A stretch of DNA of 8,784 nt from Gammaproteobacteria bacterium (lineage in GTDB: Bacteria; Pseudomonadota; Gammaproteobacteria; Poriferisulfidales; Oxydemutatoraceae): assembly GCA_007570905.1 (NCBI GenBank), contig RKSI01000169.1:1-8784 (forward strand). Reading direction: 5' to 3'. The notes beneath the pieces were generated by a model that saw only the letters and a program-made list of their open reading frames with translations, was not told the DNA's origin and did not search any database. Below, in pieces: positions 6,264 through 8,784 of the stretch (positions are counted from its first letter, which is position 1; each line of letters opens with the position of its first letter). Position numbers and translations under genes: made by a program.

Positions 6264-7787
6264 TCAGGTGAACCAGGTTTCCCGGCTCTGCGCGCGGTAG
6301 TCCGCGGGCAAACTGCCGAGGCCGAAATCGCCGACGCTGCCCTCGACCACCGGGTCCAGCCCGGTCATCTTGCGAAACAGTTCAATGTCGCCGGCGCCGA
6401 GTCCGCACGGCGCAATGCCCATCGCCGTCGCCACCAGATAAAAGGTCTGATACAGGACGCCGGTGTTTCTCAAAATCCCGGAATAGGCCACGGCGCGGTA
6501 TTTCCATGTAACCCGCCGGAAGCGCGCGGCGATGTGCAGCACGACCTGCGGCCTGGCCTGAAGCCCGGTCGCCATGAAGGCGATGCGCAGCGCCCTGTCC
6601 ATTTCCGCGTTGCGCTCGCGCAGTTTCACCAGGCAGTGGCGGGCGGCGTCGTAATGATAAAAGCCGCTGTCCAGGCCGGCGCAGCGGTCCACCGACAAAT
6701 AGGTCTCCAGTTCATAACCGGCGCCGCCGCACGGGTACGGGCGCCATGCCAAATCCAGCACCGCCTTGCCCGGCGTGTCCGAACGCGAACTCACCACCGG
6801 CACTTGCTTGCGGAACAGGATGCGGCAACTGCGGTACAGAAAATGCCCGAGTTGTTCGGCGGAAATCGGGTGCTGTTCGTCGTAGGTTCGCAGCGTGCGG
6901 CGTTCGTCCTGCACCGCCGCGAACGGGCGGTCTTCGGCGTAGAGTTTTTCCATGTCGGGGCGCGCCAGTTCCGTCGTCTCGCCGTCCCACGCCGGGCGCA
7001 CCGCGGGTTCCGGTTCGCTGCGGCCAATGTTCGGGAAAACGCCGCCGAACTCGCCGTAGCCCATCTGCGTGTAACCGAGGCGGCTGGCGCCGTGCATCCA
7101 CAAATCGTGCACATCCCATTGCGCCAACGCCGCGCCCTCGTCGCGGCGCCCCGGGCTGGCCTGGTCCGCCGCCAGCAAAATGCCGTCGTGTTTCAGCAGC
7201 GCCAGCAGGTCGCGCAGCGGCTCGCGCGCGGGCGCGGGCCATTGCGACAGCACCTCCGACACCCGGACGCCGCGCAGAAAGCGGCCCAGCAGCGCATCGG
7301 CCTCCGGCGTTTCCGACAGCAGGTGATAGGGCTTGAGCGCAGTTTCCAGCAGCACCCGCCCCCCCTCGCGCCGCAACATCGCAAAACGCGACAGCGCCAG
7401 TTTTTCAGCGTCGGCGACGGGCGCGAATTGCGGCGTGTAGGCGACGCCATGCGGCGCCAGCGCCACCAGCGGCCCGCTTCCTTGCGGCGCCAGTTTCACG
7501 ACCACGACCTCGCCGACAAACAGGTCGTTGATTTGCTCCAGCGCCTGCGTCGTCTGCTCCTCGTCAAGCAGCGGGCGTATCGCGTCGCGGATGCCGGCAA
7601 ACGACGCGCCGCCCTGAAGGGCGTCCATCAGGCGGCAGTGCCACTCGGTATCGGTGCGGTAGGGGGTCTTCCAGTCGCCGACCAGGTTGCGCATCACAAA
7701 GCGCCCGTCGGCCCTTGCGACGACAGTCTGGTCGGGGTGGACAAACAGCCGGAAGTGGGGCTTGCCGGAGAAACGGATTATGCTCAT
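6264..7787 (-). CDS. SagB/ThcOx-type peptide azoline dehydrogenase, copy 2
   Basis: A 507-residue full-length paralog of the gene directly downstream, lying first in transcription order. It has the same layout: two apparent winged-helix-like units (about 10-100, 127-206), a linker with GYGEFGGVFPNI (243-254), and a nitroreductase-fold domain (about 288-507). Catalytic and cofactor features are kept: ERRTLRTYD at 295-303, WRPYPCGG at 348-355 (Cys where copy 1 has Thr), GFYHYD at 375-380, WKYR at 428-431 (K429, Y430), and GIAPCGLGAGD at 457-467. Hand alignment with copy 1 gives 44 identities in the first 100 residues but 72 of 85 near the C-terminus. AAGG four bases before the ATG supports this start. 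The gene follows the ABC transporter gene by 62 bases that hold two hairpins. Both copies appear active, so the pair looks like functional divergence rather than decay. Confidence 0.88.
   Translation of the reverse strand: MSIIRFSGKPHFRLFVHPDQTVVARADGRFVMRNLVGDWKTPYRTDTEWHCRLMDALQGGASFAGIRDAIRPLLDEEQTTQALEQINDLFVGEVVVVKLAPQGSGPLVALAPHGVAYTPQFAPVADAEKLALSRFAMLRREGGRVLLETALKPYHLLSETPEADALLGRFLRGVRVSEVLSQWPAPAREPLRDLLALLKHDGILLAADQASPGRRDEGAALAQWDVHDLWMHGASRLGYTQMGYGEFGGVFPNIGRSEPEPAVRPAWDGETTELARPDMEKLYAEDRPFAAVQDERRTLRTYDEQHPISAEQLGHFLYRSCRILFRKQVPVVSSRSDTPGKAVLDLAWRPYPCGGAGYELETYLSVDRCAGLDSGFYHYDAARHCLVKLRERNAEMDRALRIAFMATGLQARPQVVLHIAARFRRVTWKYRAVAYSGILRNTGVLYQTFYLVATAMGIAPCGLGAGDIELFRKMTGLDPVVEGSVGDFGLGSLPADYRAQSRETWFT
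6304..6349. repeat. Direct repeat, unit 2 (3' end of dehydrogenase copy 2)
   Basis: Identical 46-base partner of 4761-4806, offset by 1543 bases. Two such identical blocks in direct orientation could support recombination that would delete one dehydrogenase and leave an in-frame hybrid. Confidence 0.85.
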
Positions 7788-7791
7788 GGCG

Positions 7792-7795
7792 CCTT
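7792..7795 (-). promoter_or_regulatory. Ribosome binding site of dehydrogenase copy 2
   Basis: AAGG on the minus strand, four bases before the ATG at 7787. It sits directly next to the downstream arm of the 7797-7815 hairpin, so folding of that hairpin could affect ribosome access. Confidence 0.45.
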
Positions 7796-7796
7796 G

Positions 7797-7815
7797 CGCC
7801 CGGCCCCGGCGGGCG
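7797..7815 (-). other. Intercistronic hairpin just upstream of dehydrogenase copy 2
   Basis: CGCCCG and CGGGCG arms of 6 bases flank a 7-base loop. It is the second of two GC-rich hairpins between the ABC transporter stop and the next start. No T-run follows. It may influence translation of the dehydrogenase genes. Confidence 0.4.
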
Positions 7816-7820
7816 GCGAA

Positions 7821-7848
7821 CCGCGGCCCGGCAACGGGCCGGCCGCGG
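7821..7848 (-). other. GC-rich hairpin after the ABC transporter gene
   Basis: A 28-base dyad just after the ABC transporter stop codon. It can be drawn as CCGCGGCC pairing with GGCCGCGG around a 12-base centre, or as GGCCCG/CGGGCC with a four-base loop (6-7 pairs). No U-tract follows in the transcript, so it is not a canonical intrinsic terminator. An mRNA-stabilising or partial attenuating element that sets relative expression of transporter and dehydrogenases is more plausible. Confidence 0.5.
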
Positions 7849-7849
7849 A

Positions 7850-8784
7850 TTACAGCATCTGGCGTTCCGCCAGACGCGCGAAATGGCCGTCCTTTTGCAG
7901 CAACTCGTTGTAGGTGCCGTACTCGACGATGCTGCCGTCCAGCATCACATAGATTCTGTCCACATCCACAATCGTGCTGAGGCGGTGGGCGATGACTATC
8001 CGCGTGATATTCAACTGGCCGAGGCTTTTCTTGACGATGTCCTGGCTGATGTTGTCGAGCGAACTGGTCGCCTCGTCAAACAGCAGCAGGCGCGGTTTGC
8101 GCGCCAGCGCGCGCGCAATCATCAGGCGCTGCTTCTGCCCGCCCGAAAGCCCGGCGCCGCCTTCCGGCAGCACCGTGTACATGCCCATCGGCATCGCCTT
8201 GATGTCGTCCAGCAGGCCGGCCTGCTCCGCCGCTTCCTCGGCCTCTTTCTGGCCGAGGTCGGTGAGGCCGCTGCGGATGTTCTCGAGTATAGAGCCGGAC
8301 ATCAGTTGCGAGCCTTGCAGCACGATGCCCATCTGCCGCCGGTATTCGCGGATGTCCAGTTCGCCGAGGTCGTGCCCGTCGATAAAGACCGAGCCGGAGT
8401 CGGGGTTCTCAAACCCCAGCAGCAGCCGTCCGACCGTGGACTTGCCGGCCCCCGATTCGCCGACGAAGGCGACATATTCGCCCTGGTCTATCCTGAAACT
8501 GACATCGCGCAGAACCTGCCCGACTTCCTTGCTGTAACTGAACGACACCCGCGCAAACTCGACCTTGCCGCGCACCGGGTCCAGCAGCAGCCGCCCGGCG
8601 CTGTCTTCCGGCTCCTCTTCCATGATCGGCCTGATCCGTTCATACAGCGGGATAATCTCGATGACGGTCGCCAGCGTCGAGGTCAGCCCCAGCATCGCCG
8701 AGGTGAACTGGCCGAAGGCGGCGTTGAACGCCAGAAAACTCGTCAGGTCGAAGTCGGGCTGGGAGCCGCCGCCCTCGTCGAGCA
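7850..8784 (-). CDS. NHLM/NHLP-type bacteriocin export ABC transporter, ATP-binding subunit (partial)
   Basis: The C-terminal 310 residues of an ABC exporter; the N-terminal part lies beyond the right edge. The fragment opens in the end of the membrane domain (FLAFNAAFGQFTSAM, about residues 16-30), followed by PLYERIRPIMEEEPE (45-59), a stretch I recognise as typical of the NHLM bacteriocin-system ATP-binding transporter family. The nucleotide-binding domain is complete: aromatic Tyr83, Walker A GESGAGKST (108-116), Q-loop Gln156, signature LSGGQ (212-216), Walker B LLLFDE (232-237) and switch His266. Family members work at the inner membrane to export modified leader-bearing peptides, usually with a peptidase-containing partner transporter; neither a peptidase domain nor that partner is visible here. 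The stop TAA is followed by hairpins and then the two SagB-type genes on the same strand, so the transporter and the oxidative tailoring enzymes very probably share an operon. Confidence 0.92.
   Translation of the reverse strand, partial: LDEGGGSQPDFDLTSFLAFNAAFGQFTSAMLGLTSTLATVIEIIPLYERIRPIMEEEPEDSAGRLLLDPVRGKVEFARVSFSYSKEVGQVLRDVSFRIDQGEYVAFVGESGAGKSTVGRLLLGFENPDSGSVFIDGHDLGELDIREYRRQMGIVLQGSQLMSGSILENIRSGLTDLGQKEAEEAAEQAGLLDDIKAMPMGMYTVLPEGGAGLSGGQKQRLMIARALARKPRLLLFDEATSSLDNISQDIVKKSLGQLNITRIVIAHRLSTIVDVDRIYVMLDGSIVEYGTYNELLQKDGHFARLAERQML

Noticed and set aside
4733..7787. Insertion sequence or composite transposon suggested by the direct repeats
   Set aside because: The repeats are in-frame homologous coding segments of two paralogs. 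No transposase or terminal inverted repeats were seen.
7821..7848. Rho-independent terminator after the ABC transporter gene
   Set aside because: The hairpin is strong but no T-run follows it in the transcript direction, and the next same-strand gene follows closely.
6246..7913. Long plus-strand open frame (555 codons) opposite dehydrogenase copy 2
   Set aside because: It shares its apparent protein similarity with the 4298-5848 frame only because the two sense genes are paralogs. The composition is non-protein-like and it runs into the ABC transporter gene.

Overview
The window reads as chromosomal DNA from a GC-rich (low-60s % by eye) proteobacterium, most likely a gammaproteobacterium. 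The chorismate synthase and phosphatidylserine decarboxylase follow the E. coli proteins closely over their whole lengths. Coding density is very high: seven genes are complete, one is cut by the right edge, and no gap exceeds about 85 bases. The species cannot be named from this sequence.

Left part (1-2460): housekeeping genes. aroC (minus; last step of chorismate synthesis) and psd (plus; phosphatidylethanolamine synthesis) diverge from a short shared promoter region. A small STAS-domain protein follows psd on the plus strand. It has its own good extended -10 promoter, which overlaps the psd stop codon.

Middle (2464-4681): a minus-strand pair, a PAPS-dependent-type sulfotransferase followed by a two-domain CHR-family (chromate-type) transporter. 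The two genes overlap by 8 bases. A perfect -10 hexamer and a purine-rich ribosome binding site precede the sulfotransferase, so the pair may be transcribed on its own as well as by read-through from the genes upstream of it.

Right part (4733-8784): the accessory part and the main point of interest. On the minus strand, entering from beyond the right edge, come (i) the C-terminal part of an NHLM/NHLP-type bacteriocin-export ABC transporter and (ii) two consecutive, full-length, paralogous SagB/ThcOx-type flavin dehydrogenases of 507 and 506 residues. Each appears to have a two-unit winged-helix-like N-terminal half and a nitroreductase-fold C-terminal half. SagB/ThcOx enzymes oxidise azolines to azoles in thiazole/oxazole-modified peptides (TOMMs), and NHLM transporters export such peptides. 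I therefore infer that this is the downstream end of a RiPP biosynthesis operon whose cyclodehydratase/YcaO and precursor genes, if present, lie past position 8784; neither is in the window. The tandem pair of dehydrogenases, far more alike at the C-terminus than at the N-terminus, and the sulfotransferase/transporter pair directly downstream are the features most worth following.
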